Assembly (NCBI RefSeq): GCF_006965485.1 | Contig: NZ_CP041360.1 | Coordinates: forward strand, 248,001-312,000 | Reading direction: 5' to 3' | Source: Spirosoma sp. KCTC 42546 | Lineage (GTDB): Bacteria; Bacteroidota; Bacteroidia; Cytophagales; Spirosomataceae | DNA length: 64,000 nucleotides | Shown here: positions 8,024-16,966 of the stretch, one piece after another | Layout of the letters: the number at the start of each line of letters is the position of its first letter | Numbering within the stretch: position 1 is the first letter of the stretch | Notes under the pieces: generated by a model | Database searches by the model: none | What the model saw: only the letters and a program-made list of their open reading frames with translations | What the model was told of the DNA's origin: nothing | Position numbers and translations under genes: made by a program

Positions 8024-9961
8024 ATGAAACTGGAATCTAAAATCCCCGAAGGTCCTTTAGCCGAGAAATGGGCACGGCATAAGTTTGCGTTGAAACTGGT
8101 TAACCCAGCCAACAAACGTAAATACGATATTATTGTAGTGGGTACTGGCCTGGCCGGTGCATCGGCGGCTGCGTCATTGGCAGAACTGGGCTATAACGTG
8201 AAGGCGTTTTGCTTTCAGGACAGCCCTCGCCGGGCGCACTCGATTGCTGCGCAAGGAGGTATCAATGCCGCTAAAAACTACCAGAACGACGGCGACAGCG
8301 TGTTCCGTTTGTTCTATGATACCATTAAAGGTGGTGACTATCGCGCCCGCGAAGGTAACGTTCATCGGCTGGCAGAAGTCAGCGTGAACATTATTGACCA
8401 ATGCGTAGCTCAGGGCGTTCCGTTTGCCCGGGAGTACGGCGGTACACTGGCTAACCGCTCGTTTGGTGGCTCGCAGGTATCGCGTACGTTCTACGCCCGT
8501 GGCCAAACCGGCCAGCAATTGCTGCTTGGTGCTTATTCGGCACTGAGCCGTCAGGTGGCTAACGGGAAAGTGAAATTATACACACGTACCGAAATGCTCG
8601 ACCTCGTGGTTGAGGGTGGCAAAGCGCGTGGTATTGTTGTTCGGAACCTGATTACCGGGAAAATCGAATCGCATTCAGCCCATGCAGTACTGCTTTGTAC
8701 AGGCGGCTATGGCAATGTATTCTACCTATCGACCAATGCAATGGGCTGTAATGTTACGGCAGCCTGGCGGGCACACAAAAAGGGTGCTGTTTTCGGTAAC
8801 CCGTGCTTTACACAGATTCACCCAACCTGTATTCCGGTATCGGGCCATTACCAGTCGAAACTGACGCTGATGTCGGAGTCGCTGCGGAACGATGGACGGG
8901 TTTGGGCGCCAAAATCGAAAGAAGACGCTCAGAAGATTCAGAAAGGTCAGTTAAAGCCAACCGATCTGCCCGAAGACGCGCGTGATTACTTCCTGGAACG
9001 TCGTTACCCATCATTTGGTAACCTTGTACCCCGCGACGTAGCCTCGCGGAACGCCAAAAACATGTGCGACGAAGGCCGGGGTGTTAGTAAAACCGGACTG
9101 GCTGTTTATCTGGACTTTGCCGACGCAATCAAACGCGATGGTCAGAAAACGATTGAGGCCAAATACGGTAACCTCTTCGAGATGTACGAAAAAATCACTG
9201 GCGAAAATCCGTACGAAACGCCGATGATGATCTATCCTGCCGTTCACTACACAATGGGCGGTTTGTGGGTCGATTACAACCTGATGACTACGGTTCCCGG
9301 TCTGTACGCACTTGGCGAAGCGAACTTCTCCGATCACGGCGCGAACCGCTTAGGGGCATCGGCGCTGATGCAGGGGCTGGCTGATGGTTATTTCGTTATC
9401 CCCTACACGGTGGGTGACTACCTGGCAACGATTGGCCCAGCCGATAAACTGCCGGTTGATTCTCCCGTATTTAAGGAGGCCGAGAAAAACATTACCGCTC
9501 AAATCAGTAAACTCCTTGCCATTAAAGGGACACGGCCGGTTGATGATCTGCACAAAGAACTGGGTCATATCATGTGGGAATACTGTGGTATGTCGCGTAC
9601 GGCAGAAGGTCTACAACTCGCCAAGCAGAAGATTCAGGCCCTGAAGAAGGAGTTCTGGTCGAATGCGAAAGTACTGGGCGATGCTGACGAAATGAATCAG
9701 GCATTGGAGCAGGCCGGTCGCGTAGCCGATTTCATTGAGCTAGGTGAACTCATGGTTGACGATGCCCTGAATCGCAATGAATCCTGCGGTGGTCACTTCC
9801 GAGAGGAATACCAGACCCCCGATGGTGAAGCCCTTCGCGATGACGCTAACTATGCCTACGTGGCTGGCTGGGAGTATCAGGGTGAAGGTAAGCCCGAGTT
9901 ACTCAATAAGGAACCACTGGTATTTGAGAATGTAAAATTGACACAGCGGAGTTATAAATAA
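8024..9961 (+). CDS. sdhA: succinate dehydrogenase/fumarate reductase flavoprotein subunit
   Basis: A 645-residue catalytic subunit that oxidises succinate to fumarate in the TCA cycle on the cytoplasmic face of the membrane. The FAD Rossmann motif [20 protein letters not shown] is at residues about 36-55. The His that carries covalent FAD is in AHSIAAQGG (His72). The substrate-site signatures [21 protein letters not shown] and GGHFREE are present. Length fits the family of the five-helix cytochrome b type. Paired with SdhC upstream and SdhB downstream. Confidence 0.98.
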   Translation: MKLESKIPEGPLAEKWARHKFALKLVNPANKRKYDIIVVGTGLAGASAAASLAELGYNVKAFCFQDSPRRAHSIAAQGGINAAKNYQNDGDSVFRLFYDTIKGGDYRAREGNVHRLAEVSVNIIDQCVAQGVPFAREYGGTLANRSFGGSQVSRTFYARGQTGQQLLLGAYSALSRQVANGKVKLYTRTEMLDLVVEGGKARGIVVRNLITGKIESHSAHAVLLCTGGYGNVFYLSTNAMGCNVTAAWRAHKKGAVFGNPCFTQIHPTCIPVSGHYQSKLTLMSESLRNDGRVWAPKSKEDAQKIQKGQLKPTDLPEDARDYFLERRYPSFGNLVPRDVASRNAKNMCDEGRGVSKTGLAVYLDFADAIKRDGQKTIEAKYGNLFEMYEKITGENPYETPMMIYPAVHYTMGGLWVDYNLMTTVPGLYALGEANFSDHGANRLGASALMQGLADGYFVIPYTVGDYLATIGPADKLPVDSPVFKEAEKNITAQISKLLAIKGTRPVDDLHKELGHIMWEYCGMSRTAEGLQLAKQKIQALKKEFWSNAKVLGDADEMNQALEQAGRVADFIELGELMVDDALNRNESCGGHFREEYQTPDGEALRDDANYAYVAGWEYQGEGKPELLNKEPLVFENVKLTQRSYK

Positions 9962-9970
9962 AGTGATGGG

Positions 9971-10053
9971 TTTACGGTATTCGGGTTATGGTAGGTAGGC
10001 TGACGCAAGAGGTGCTTTCGCCAGCCTACCTACCATAACCCGAATACCGTAAA
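9971..10053. repeat. 32-bp perfect palindrome between sdhA and sdhB
   Basis: Arms 9971-10002 and 10022-10053 are exact reverse complements over 32 bases with a 19-base loop. Ten bases after the sdhA stop and 17 before the sdhB start, it fills most of the spacer. No T-run follows, so it is not a standard terminator. A tandem cgtaaa motif follows arm 2. Confidence 0.95.
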
Positions 10054-10070
10054 CCGTAAATCCGTCAAAG

Positions 10071-10829
10071 ATGAAAATTAACCTAAAAGTCTGGAGACAG
10101 AAAAATAATAATACAGCGGGCAAGCTGGTTGAGTATCATTTGGATAACGTATCGGAAGATATGTCCTTTCTGGAGATGTTCGACGTACTGAACGACTCCC
10201 TGACCCGGAAAGGAGAAGACCCCGTTACCTTCGACCACGACTGTCGGGAAGGTATCTGTGGTACCTGTTCGATGTACATCAACGGACGGCCACACGGTCC
10301 GCAAACGGGGGCTACAACCTGCCAGTTACACATGCGTTCATTCAATGATGGCGATACAATTGTGGTTGAACCCTGGCGGGCACGCGCTTTCCCGGTCATC
10401 AAAGACCTTATGGTTGATCGGCTGGCCTTCGACCGGATCATCCAGGCCGGTGGATACGTATCGGTTAACACCGGTTCGGCTCCCGACGCCAACGAAATTC
10501 TGATTCCCCGTAGCATTGCCGATGAGGCAATGGATGCTGCTGCCTGTATTGGTTGTGGTGCCTGTGTAGCCGCCTGTAAAAATGCGTCGGCTATGCTGTT
10601 CGTTTCGGCAAAAGTGTCGCAATTGGCTATTCTGCCACAGGGGCAGTCGGAGCATAAGGAGCGGGCTGAGCGTATGGTCGCGCAAATGGATGCCGAAGGG
10701 TTCGGTGCCTGTTCGTTCACCGGTGCCTGTTCGGTTGAGTGCCCCAAATCCATTTCGCTGGATCACATTGCCCGTATGAACCGCGAGTACCTGGGTGCGA
10801 AACTGACTTCGGATAACGTTCAGGGATAA
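10071..10829 (+). CDS. sdhB: succinate dehydrogenase iron-sulfur subunit
   Basis: A 252-residue electron-transfer subunit linking the SdhA flavin to the SdhC haem. The plant-type [2Fe-2S] cluster is bound by CREGICGTC (Cys58, 63, 66) and Cys84. The ferredoxin-type motifs are [11 protein letters not shown] (Cys159, 162, 165, 169) and [12 protein letters not shown] (Cys214, 220, 224), consistent with the [4Fe-4S] and [3Fe-4S] clusters. It ends the sdhCAB operon, with a strong terminator 12 bases after the stop. Confidence 0.98.
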   Translation: MKINLKVWRQKNNNTAGKLVEYHLDNVSEDMSFLEMFDVLNDSLTRKGEDPVTFDHDCREGICGTCSMYINGRPHGPQTGATTCQLHMRSFNDGDTIVVEPWRARAFPVIKDLMVDRLAFDRIIQAGGYVSVNTGSAPDANEILIPRSIADEAMDAAACIGCGACVAACKNASAMLFVSAKVSQLAILPQGQSEHKERAERMVAQMDAEGFGACSFTGACSVECPKSISLDHIARMNREYLGAKLTSDNVQG

Positions 10830-10840
10830 ACTAAATTAGC

Positions 10841-10881
10841 AACAGAAAGCCCGACCAGGATAACTGGTCGGGCTTTCTGTT
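10841..10881 (+). terminator. terminator of the sdhCAB operon
   Basis: An 18-bp perfect stem (10841-10858 with 10864-10881, loop gataa) lies immediately after sdhB. The stem ends in a short T-rich segment rather than a long T-run, but position and stability support termination. Confidence 0.8.
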
Positions 10882-10917
10882 GGTTAAAGGGATGCAATAC
10901 GCTCAGAAAGTCTCCCC

Positions 10918-11046
10918 GTTCTCGCTTGGCTACGCCGAGTGAGTGGTATATTTTTAACGGCCTCTGGCCGGAGAATTGCTAATTACTAAACACGGGCCAG
11001 AGGCCCTTGAATGAATATACATCACTCGGCGTAGCCAAGCGAGAAC
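10918..11046. repeat. 129-base nested inverted repeat between sdhB and the TPR gene
   Basis: The outer arms are perfect over 25 bp (10918-10942 with 11022-11046). Pairing continues imperfectly inward through a gcctctggcc/ggccagaggc core, so arms of about 55 bases are nearly complementary. It sits after the sdhB terminator and before the convergent TPR gene end at 11075. The size and terminal symmetry resemble a MITE-like or REP-like element, with no transposase and no obvious target duplication. Confidence 0.85.
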
Positions 11047-11074
11047 GAAGGATACAACAGCAAAAAGTTTAACG

Positions 11075-12289
11075 TTAATTCCGCTTCCTGCGCTCTTCCC
11101 GTCTCGACTTCTTCGCGTCGTCCAGCGCTTTTTTTGCTTCCTTATATTGACTGGATTTACGTTCCGCCTTGTCGATTACTTCTTTAAAGTATGTCTGAGC
11201 AAGGTCGTAGTCTTTCTCTTCGGTCGCAATTTTGGCCAGCCCGATGACTGACGATAAATAATAGCCCGACGTCGTTGCATTTGTCTGTTTAGAGAAATCG
11301 ACAGCTTGCTGGTAATATTTTTTGGCTTCGGGTATATTCTTATAAAATATGGCGTTAATGTAAGCCAGAATATAGGCTGCTGTTCGACCGCTTACCGCTT
11401 CGTAACCCGATTGTGTGCGGCTAATTTTTTCAAGAATATCTTTAGATACCCGTTCCGCTTCGTTCGTACGGCCTGTTACAAAGGCTGACCGGGCGAAGTA
11501 TCGCTCAAAAAATGGATTATCAGGATACTGCTCGTTCATGTACTTCGACATCTGGTACGCCTTGTCGTACTGATTCTCCATACTGTAAATCTGAACCAGG
11601 AAATAGCGAGCCTCAACGCGGGTGTAGAAAGCTGTATTTGCCGTTTTCTCCAACTCTTTGATGCCACTCACTTTGTTTCCTTTCGGAAAAAATAGCAGAA
11701 TCGGCTTTAAGAGCGGGTAATTTTCGGGAATCCACTGAGCATAGTAATTATACATCCCATCGCCGAATAACAGTTCAGGACTGAAATCGGCATTTCCCTT
11801 GCATTTTTCGAAGTACTTCAGTGCATTTTTACCTGCAAATGTGGCCTTTGCCCATTTTTTACGCTCCGAGTAAAGTCGGCTTTTGAAGGCATAGGCAGCC
11901 GCAAGAAAAAACGAAGGTTCGAGTTTATTCTCGCTCTTGTCATAAAGTTCTTCGGCCAATGTAATCGTAGAATCCATGTACATCAGGCACTGGTCATCGT
12001 AGCCAGTTTCATCTGTATTAGGTACAATTTTCCACCATTCGGCCAATCCCATCAGGAAGGTGGGCATGGGATGTTTCGGATACCGCACCCGCAGCCACCG
12101 AAACTCCTTATCGGCCTCGTAGAACTTATAATTATACATCTGGTTGATAGCCTCCGCCGACTCAATCTGAACACCGGGGTGCTTAAGCAGACCATCATAG
12201 ACCTTATCAAACGCCGACGGGTCATAGAGTTGAGCCTGCGCTATCAGCGCGATGCCCATCAACCATATCGTCAACACAAGTTTCTTCAT
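11075..12289 (-). CDS. exported tetratricopeptide-repeat protein
   Basis: A 404-residue protein with an N-terminal signal peptide (MKKLVLTIWLMGIALIAQAQ), so periplasmic or surface. The body is helical with degenerate TPR units; clear ones lie near 228-262 (VEARYFLVQIYSMENQYDKA) and 335-375 (ATEEKDYDLAQTYFKEVIDK). The C terminus is highly basic (KKSRREERRKRN). No catalytic motif is seen. TPR proteins usually scaffold protein contacts, and the partner cannot be inferred. It is monocistronic and divergent from hpt. Confidence 0.85.
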   Translation of the reverse strand: MKKLVLTIWLMGIALIAQAQLYDPSAFDKVYDGLLKHPGVQIESAEAINQMYNYKFYEADKEFRWLRVRYPKHPMPTFLMGLAEWWKIVPNTDETGYDDQCLMYMDSTITLAEELYDKSENKLEPSFFLAAAYAFKSRLYSERKKWAKATFAGKNALKYFEKCKGNADFSPELLFGDGMYNYYAQWIPENYPLLKPILLFFPKGNKVSGIKELEKTANTAFYTRVEARYFLVQIYSMENQYDKAYQMSKYMNEQYPDNPFFERYFARSAFVTGRTNEAERVSKDILEKISRTQSGYEAVSGRTAAYILAYINAIFYKNIPEAKKYYQQAVDFSKQTNATTSGYYLSSVIGLAKIATEEKDYDLAQTYFKEVIDKAERKSSQYKEAKKALDDAKKSRREERRKRN

Positions 12290-12294
12290 TTCGT

Positions 12295-12302
12295 CAAAAT
12301 TA
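12295..12302 (-). promoter_or_regulatory. putative -7 box for the TPR gene
   Basis: On the minus strand TAATTTTG matches TAnnTTTG, only 6 bases before the ATG. The leader would be very short and no clear -33 box is seen. Confidence 0.35.
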
Positions 12303-12368
12303 ATTCGTTAGTATATCAACGTAATCCATGGGCTGTGCGTTTGCCAAATGTTATTTTTCCGCCGTTTT

Positions 12369-12401
12369 TTTGTCAGCGACCTTCGTATCAGCGTATCTTT
12401 G
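12369..12401 (+). promoter_or_regulatory. hpt promoter
   Basis: The -33 box TTTG (12369-12372) and the -7 box TATCTTTG (12394-12401) are 21 bases apart. The hpt ATG lies 20 bases after the -7 box. This is one of the best matches to the Bacteroidota consensus here, and it also fixes the hpt start. Confidence 0.75.
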
Positions 12402-12420
12402 CCGCCCCACAGACGCTGAT

Positions 12421-12948
12421 ATGATAACTGTAAAAGACAAAACGTTCGTCCCGTTTATTACTGCCGAAGCCATTCAAACGCGCGTTCAGGAGCTGGCCGA
12501 ACAAATCAACCAGACGTATGCTGGTAAAACACCACTGATCGTGGTTGTGCTGAATGGAGCCTTTTTGTTTGCGGCTGATTTGGCAAAAAAATTAACGATT
12601 CCCTGTGAAATCACGTTCCTTCGGGTTTCTTCCTACAAAGGAACCGAGTCGACCGGGCAGCTTAAAGAAATACTGGGGCTAACCGAATCGGTAACTGGTC
12701 GAGACCTGATTGTAGTTGAAGATATTGTCGATACGGGCCGAACCCTTTGTGATATTCGGGATCAACTTCTGGCTCAGGAACCGGCATCACTTGCCATCGC
12801 TACGTTACTATTCAAGCCAGAAGCCTTACAAAAGCCAATTGATTTACAGTATGTTGGCTTTGAAATTGAAAACCGATTTGTGCTAGGCTACGGCTTGGAT
12901 TATGACGGCCTGGGCCGAAATACACCGGATATATTGGTGCTTGATTAG
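12421..12948 (+). CDS. hpt: hypoxanthine phosphoribosyltransferase
   Basis: A 175-residue cytoplasmic purine-salvage enzyme that joins hypoxanthine or guanine to PRPP. The PRPP-binding signature VVEDIVDTGRTL is at residues about 98-109, with the acidic pair Glu100/Asp101. The upstream loop LRVSSYKGTESTG near 67-79 is the flexible active-site loop. The ATG at 12421 was chosen because an in-frame start at 12328 would run through the promoter. The stop codon is the first bases of a 31-bp palindrome shared with the convergent nuoD end. Confidence 0.95.
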   Translation: MITVKDKTFVPFITAEAIQTRVQELAEQINQTYAGKTPLIVVVLNGAFLFAADLAKKLTIPCEITFLRVSSYKGTESTGQLKEILGLTESVTGRDLIVVEDIVDTGRTLCDIRDQLLAQEPASLAIATLLFKPEALQKPIDLQYVGFEIENRFVLGYGLDYDGLGRNTPDILVLD

Positions 12949-13027
12949 TACTAGGAGTGAGGAGCGAGTAGTAGGAGAATGTGATTTGCGTAAGCACTCC
13001 TACTACTCGCTCCTCACTCCTAGTACT
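12947..13027. repeat. 31-bp perfect palindrome between convergent hpt and nuoD
   Basis: Arms 12947-12977 and 12997-13027 are exact reverse complements over 31 bases with a 19-base loop. The arm overlaps the hpt stop codon and ends 3 bases before the nuoD stop. The arm is made of near-tandem gagtagtaggag-like units. It may serve as a shared terminator for the convergent genes. Confidence 0.95.
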
Positions 13028-13030
13028 AGT

Positions 13031-14251
13031 TTATCGGTCTACTTCGCCCATCACTACGTCAATTGACCCAATTATCGCCACCAAATCGGCCAGCATAGCC
13101 CCCCGACTGATTTCACTAATGACCGATAAGTTGTGAAAGCAACAGGAGCGGGCTTTGCAGCGAACCGGTATATCCGATTTACCATCTGTCCGAAAGAAAA
13201 AGCCTAATTCGCCCTTGGCACTTTCAGCGCGAGCGTAAAAATCCATTGCCTTCGGGCGAATTTTCTTTGGTACAACTGCCTGAGGGTCATAGTCTCGGGT
13301 GCGTCGGTGATCACCCAGAAGTTGATCGAGGCATTGTTCAATAATGCGAATGGATTGGTGGCACTCTTCTACACGAACATTGTTGCGATCCCAGCAATCG
13401 CCAACGGTACCCATCTTTCCTTCGCCAATCGGAATATCGAAATCTAGTTCAGGGTAAACCGAATAGCCATCCACCCGTCGCAGATCATATCGCAACCCAG
13501 AACCCCGTAACATAGGACCCGTACAACCGTAATTAATGGCCACAGGTAAGGGAAGTACGCCCACATTCGCAGTCCGTTTTACGAAAATTTCGTTTTCGAT
13601 GACCAATTGCTGCAACTCCACCATCTTAGGCTTTAGGTAGGCAATAAACTCCCGACACCGCTCTTCAAACCCTACCGGAAGGTCATAAAACAAGCCACCT
13701 ACCCAAATGTAGTTATACAGCATCCGGGCACCACTCACCCATTCAAGCAATCGCTGAATGTGCTCCCGATCACGCATGAGCCAGAGAAAAGGCGTGTAGG
13801 CACCTATATCGAGCGCATAGGTGCCAATACCGACAAAGTGAGCGGCAATACGGTTCAGCTCAGCTACCAGCACCCGGATGTATTCGGTCCGTTTTGGAAT
13901 ATCGTTTTGAATGCCGAGCATTCGTTCAACCCCCATCACAAAGGCATGCTCACAGTTCATGGCAGCTAAGTAATCGAGTCGGTCCACGAACGGAATGGCC
14001 TGATTAAACGGCAGCGACTGAGCATGTTTCTCAAAACAGCGGTGCAGATAACCAAGGTGAGGAACGACATCAACGATAATTTCGCCATCCGTAACCACCT
14101 CAAACCGCAACACACCATGGGTAGATGGATGCTGCGGTCCCATATTCAGGATCATCTCCCCTTCCTGAAGCATATCAGGTCGATAAATGCCGGGTTCCGA
14201 TGCCCGAAAATGGCCCGGAGCGTATTCGTATTGGATCGTTTGCGTGGTCAT
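13031..14251 (-). CDS. nuoD: NADH-quinone oxidoreductase subunit D (lone copy)
   Basis: A 405-residue Complex I 49-kDa subunit, whose family forms part of the quinone site. The N-terminal signature [14 protein letters not shown] and the C-terminal end [17 protein letters not shown] are intact, and length is normal. The ATG at 14251 ([13 protein letters not shown]) is preferred over the frame opening at 14290. No other nuo gene is near; neighbours are hpt and rpmG. It may be a second copy, or this genome may have a dispersed nuo set. Confidence 0.95.
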   Translation of the reverse strand: MTTQTIQYEYAPGHFRASEPGIYRPDMLQEGEMILNMGPQHPSTHGVLRFEVVTDGEIIVDVVPHLGYLHRCFEKHAQSLPFNQAIPFVDRLDYLAAMNCEHAFVMGVERMLGIQNDIPKRTEYIRVLVAELNRIAAHFVGIGTYALDIGAYTPFLWLMRDREHIQRLLEWVSGARMLYNYIWVGGLFYDLPVGFEERCREFIAYLKPKMVELQQLVIENEIFVKRTANVGVLPLPVAINYGCTGPMLRGSGLRYDLRRVDGYSVYPELDFDIPIGEGKMGTVGDCWDRNNVRVEECHQSIRIIEQCLDQLLGDHRRTRDYDPQAVVPKKIRPKAMDFYARAESAKGELGFFFRTDGKSDIPVRCKARSCCFHNLSVISEISRGAMLADLVAIIGSIDVVMGEVDR

Positions 14252-14349
14252 GACAGGGCCAAAGGTCGAAAGAGGTAATCCCAATGCCAAACATTACGAA
14301 CTTTTCTGACCTAATTCACTACAAATCATCAGTTTTTCTAAAGAAGGTG

Positions 14350-14380
14350 TTGCCTAAGTGAATCGGATTTCGTACCTTTG
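14350..14380 (+). promoter_or_regulatory. rpmG promoter
   Basis: A TTG -33 element (14350-14352) and a -7 box TACCTTTG (14373-14380) are 20 bases apart, 30 bases before the rpmG ATG. Confidence 0.65.
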
Positions 14381-14410
14381 CGCTCCTTATCGAGAAAACG
14401 AACATTAGCG

Positions 14411-14596
14411 ATGGCAAAGAAAGGCGCCAATAGAATCCAGGTTATTCTGGAATGCACCGAGCAGAAAGACAGCGGTGTACCCGGCATGTCCCGGTACATC
14501 ACCACGAAAAACCGGAAAAATACGCCGGCGCGTATCGAACGGAAGAAATACAATCCGTTCCTGAAAAAAGTAACGTTGCATAAAGAAATTAAATAG
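14411..14596 (+). CDS. rpmG: 50S ribosomal protein L33
   Basis: A 61-residue ribosomal protein with the L33 core [22 protein letters not shown] and [13 protein letters not shown]. Only one Cys is present, so this is the zinc-free (C-minus) form. The ATG at 14411 follows a good promoter. It leads the rpmG-DUF4295-ftsY group that is common in Bacteroidota, where rpmB usually precedes it; rpmB is absent here. Confidence 0.96.
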   Translation: MAKKGANRIQVILECTEQKDSGVPGMSRYITTKNRKNTPARIERKKYNPFLKKVTLHKEIK

Positions 14597-14610
14597 TTCA
14601 GTTAGTTTAA

Positions 14611-14687
14611 AGTTTGTAGTCTGTAGTTCGTAGTTTACGCATATTACGCACTTCAAACCGCAAACTTCGAACCTCAAACTACAGACT
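14611..14687. repeat. composite palindrome between rpmG and the DUF4295 gene
   Basis: The 94-base spacer is built from gtagt- and aaact-type near-tandem units. The best perfect arms are 11 bp (14618-14628 with 14677-14687), with further imperfect pairing inward. Same architecture as the sdh palindromes. Confidence 0.7.
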
Positions 14688-14690
14688 AAA

Positions 14691-14846
14691 ATGGCAAAAA
14701 AGGTAGTTGCAACCCTGAAAACGAAGGACAACGGCAAGGCATTCGCCAAAATTATTAAAGCCGTGAAATCGCCAAAAACTGGCGCGTACACCTTCAAAGA
14801 AGAAATGGTTCCGGTTGACGAAGTTCAGGCTGCGCTGAAAAGCTAG
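14691..14846 (+). CDS. DUF4295 family protein, 51 aa
   Basis: A 51-residue basic protein beginning MAKKVVATLKTKDNGKAF and ending VPVDEVQAALKS. This matches the small DUF4295 proteins that sit beside L33 in Bacteroidota. Its high Lys content and ribosomal-gene context suggest a ribosome-associated role, which is inference. The stop at 14844-14846 precedes a terminator by 35 bases. Confidence 0.85.
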   Translation: MAKKVVATLKTKDNGKAFAKIIKAVKSPKTGAYTFKEEMVPVDEVQAALKS

Positions 14847-14881
14847 TCTTGTCGGAGTCAACATCCCGTGCAAAGACATTC

Positions 14882-14917
14882 GTCCCACAGCCTTCATGGT
14901 TCTGTGGGACTTTTTTT
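14882..14917 (+). terminator. terminator after the DUF4295 gene
   Basis: A 9-bp GC-rich stem (14882-14890 with 14902-14910) is followed by seven T. It separates rpmG-DUF4295 from ftsY. Confidence 0.9.
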
Positions 14918-15046
14918 GCTATAGTTTTGTTCAACCAATCAATAGTCAATACGGGGCCATCTGCATAGTCTGCCGTCATTAACGACATTGATGTGACATA
15001 GGCTAACAACTTACGACTAATCCACCACTGACTCACGACGATTTTT

Positions 15047-16003
15047 ATGGCTTTATTCGGCTTATTCTCGAAAGAAAAAAAGGAAACACTCGACAAAGGA
15101 TTAGAGAAAACCAAAGACAGCTTCTTCTCGAAACTTGGCCGGGCCGTAGTTGGTAAATCGACTGTTGACGAAGAGGTACTCGACGAGTTGGAGAACGTTT
15201 TGATTTCGTCGGATGTGGGTGTTGAAACAACCGTTAAAATTATCCGCCGGATTGAAGAACGTGTTGCTCGCGATAAGTACATGGGCACGGACGAACTTGA
15301 CCGGATTCTTCGCGAAGAGATAGCTGCACTGCTTTCCGATAACAACACCTCCGATGTGCCGGACGACTTTGACTTACCTGCCGGTAAAAAACCATATGTA
15401 ATTATGGTTGTGGGGGTGAACGGTGTTGGCAAAACCACAACGATTGGCAAGCTTGCCGCTCAATTCCACAAACGGGGTAAAACAGTAGTACTGGGCGCAG
15501 GTGATACGTTCCGGGCTGCAGCCGTTGACCAACTCAAACTCTGGGGTGACCGCGTAGGGGTGCCGGTTGTTTCGCATGGAATGAATACAGACCCATCGGC
15601 AGTAGCTTTTGACGCTGTCAAAAAAGCGACCGACATGAATGCCGACGTCGTTATCATCGACACCGCCGGCCGATTGCACACTAAAGTCAACCTGATGAAC
15701 GAGTTGACCAAAATTAAACGGGTAATGCAGAAGGTTACACCCGATGCGCCCCATGAAGTACTTCTGGTTCTTGATGGATCGACGGGTCAGAACGCGTTTA
15801 TTCAGGCAACGGAATTTACCAAAGCAACCGAAGTTACAGCATTGGCTATCACCAAATTAGATGGTACCGCAAAAGGTGGCGTAGTCATTGGCATTTCGGA
15901 TCAATTCAAAATTCCAGTTAAGTACATTGGGGTTGGTGAGAAAATTGAAGACTTACAAACCTTCAACAAAATGGAGTTTGTGGATTCGTTCTTTAAGAAA
16001 TGA
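15047..16003 (+). CDS. ftsY: signal recognition particle receptor
   Basis: A 318-residue SRP GTPase that docks the signal recognition particle at the inner membrane. The N domain (residues about 30-100) is helical. The G domain has Walker A GVNGVGKTT (123-131), then DTFRAAAVDQ, DTAGR and the guanine motif TKLDGTAKGG. The short acidic N terminus lacks the long A domain of E. coli, which is usual in Bacteroidota. A toxin remnant starts 7 bases after the stop. Confidence 0.97.
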   Translation: MALFGLFSKEKKETLDKGLEKTKDSFFSKLGRAVVGKSTVDEEVLDELENVLISSDVGVETTVKIIRRIEERVARDKYMGTDELDRILREEIAALLSDNNTSDVPDDFDLPAGKKPYVIMVVGVNGVGKTTTIGKLAAQFHKRGKTVVLGAGDTFRAAAVDQLKLWGDRVGVPVVSHGMNTDPSAVAFDAVKKATDMNADVVIIDTAGRLHTKVNLMNELTKIKRVMQKVTPDAPHEVLLVLDGSTGQNAFIQATEFTKATEVTALAITKLDGTAKGGVVIGISDQFKIPVKYIGVGEKIEDLQTFNKMEFVDSFFKK

Positions 16004-16010
16004 TGTCTGA

Positions 16011-16261
16011 ATGGCTTACCAACTTTCCTTCTCAGACAAAGCACTTAAAAGTCTGAAGCGAATATCACAATCGGACAGTAAACGCATTATTGGTGCGCTT
16101 GAAGAATTGGCAAAAGATCCTGATAGTAAAGCTAATGTGAAACGGTTAACGAACCATTCAGATTACGAGTAGGTAATTACCGCGTTCTATACGACAAGCA
16201 TGACGCGCTTCGCATCATTGCAGTTATTGATGTTGGCCATCGAAAAGATATCTACGAATGA
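16011..16261 (+). pseudogene. RelE/ParE-like toxin gene, frameshifted
   Basis: The frame from the ATG at 16011 reads MAYQLSFSDKALKSLKRI and then stops at a TAG (16170-16172). The +1 frame continues without a break to TGA 16259-16261 with RLRVGNYRVLYDKHD...DVGHRKDIYE. Joined, the two make a full RelE/ParE-type fold of about 84 residues, including the family's RLRVGxYRVxYD strand. The break lies in tcagattacgagta. A 7-base loss between two gattac copies explains it exactly. The last bases overlap the antitoxin ATG, so the pair was once translationally coupled. A sequencing error is the alternative. Confidence 0.8.
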
Positions 16262-16455
16262 CACTAAACGCTCAAATTATTCAATCTGAAGGTAAACCAG
16301 CATTTACGGTTATCGCCTACGAAGCCATTCAGCAAAGTCTAGCCTCTTTTGATAATCTTGAAGATTTTGCCGATTATGTTCACGCGCTAACCGTAAAAAA
16401 CGCGACCACAACCTGGCATACGCTAGATGACGTAAAAAAGGAACTGGGTTTATGA
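16258..16455 (+). CDS. antitoxin-like protein of a RelE-type toxin-antitoxin pair
   Basis: A 65-residue protein with the shape of the antitoxins that follow RelE/ParE toxins: an N-terminal strand-rich part (AQIIQSEGKPAFTVIAYEA) with the KPxFxV and Y motif, then an acidic helix (LEDFADYVHAL) and a C-terminal LDDVKKELGL. The gene overlaps the toxin stop by 4 bases, in toxin-then-antitoxin order. With the toxin broken, the antitoxin may be an orphan or be selected to neutralise related toxins. Its stop overlaps the start of the next gene (16452). Confidence 0.65.
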   Translation: MTLNAQIIQSEGKPAFTVIAYEAIQQSLASFDNLEDFADYVHALTVKNATTTWHTLDDVKKELGL

Positions 16456-16961
16456 GTATTGGCCTATCTTTTTTAAGAAGTCGAGTGTTTATCCTTATAA
16501 TAGGAGTAATACTAATCGTGATAAATACGGCCTGCGCTCAGAAGCATACCATCCGAAAAGCAGCAAAATCTGATGCGATTCAGGGCATTTGTGGAACGGT
16601 ATTGGTAAAGCGGGGTAATCATATGCCGGGGCCTGGCTCACCCCGACCTAATACAGACGGCTCTCCTGTAGAGCGTGAGGTGCTCATTTTCTCGTTGTTG
16701 AACATGAGCCAGGTGGAAGCGGGTGAAAATGGATTTATCAACTCCGTTGGGCAGGCAAAACCAATCAAAACGGTCAAATCAGGAACGGACGGCAAATTTT
16801 GTGTAAACCTGCCCGTTGGCCGATATTCGGTGATCGTGCAGGAACCGAAAGGCTTGTACGCCAATTCGTTTGATACAAAGAATAACATCTTCCCAGTTAC
16901 TGTCGAGAAAGGAAAGAGTGCACAAATTAAGATCGAGATTACGCATCAGGCTGTGTTTTAA
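16452..16961 (+). CDS. exported carboxypeptidase-regulatory-like domain protein
   Basis: A 169-residue protein with a single hydrophobic segment (residues about 10-30) ending INTACAQ, a possible signal peptide or lipobox. The rest looks like a transthyretin-like beta-sandwich: GICGTVLVKRG at the start, then DGKFCVNLPVGRYSVIVQEPKGLYAN, which is the classic carboxypeptidase-regulatory pattern, and a final VEKGKSAQIKIEI strand. It overlaps the antitoxin by 4 bases. No enzymatic motif is seen. A partner for the next membrane protein is possible. Confidence 0.7.
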   Translation: MSIGLSFLRSRVFILIIGVILIVINTACAQKHTIRKAAKSDAIQGICGTVLVKRGNHMPGPGSPRPNTDGSPVEREVLIFSLLNMSQVEAGENGFINSVGQAKPIKTVKSGTDGKFCVNLPVGRYSVIVQEPKGLYANSFDTKNNIFPVTVEKGKSAQIKIEITHQAVF

Positions 16962-16966
16962 GTTCC

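Noticed and set aside
10136..10753. Minus-strand frame opposite sdhB (about 205 codons)
   Set aside because: Antisense to a well-defined iron-sulfur protein with intact Cys motifs; no motif of its own.
14794..15450. Long minus-strand open frame across ftsY
   Set aside because: It lies opposite ftsY, has no recognisable motif and is an effect of codon use on the coding strand.
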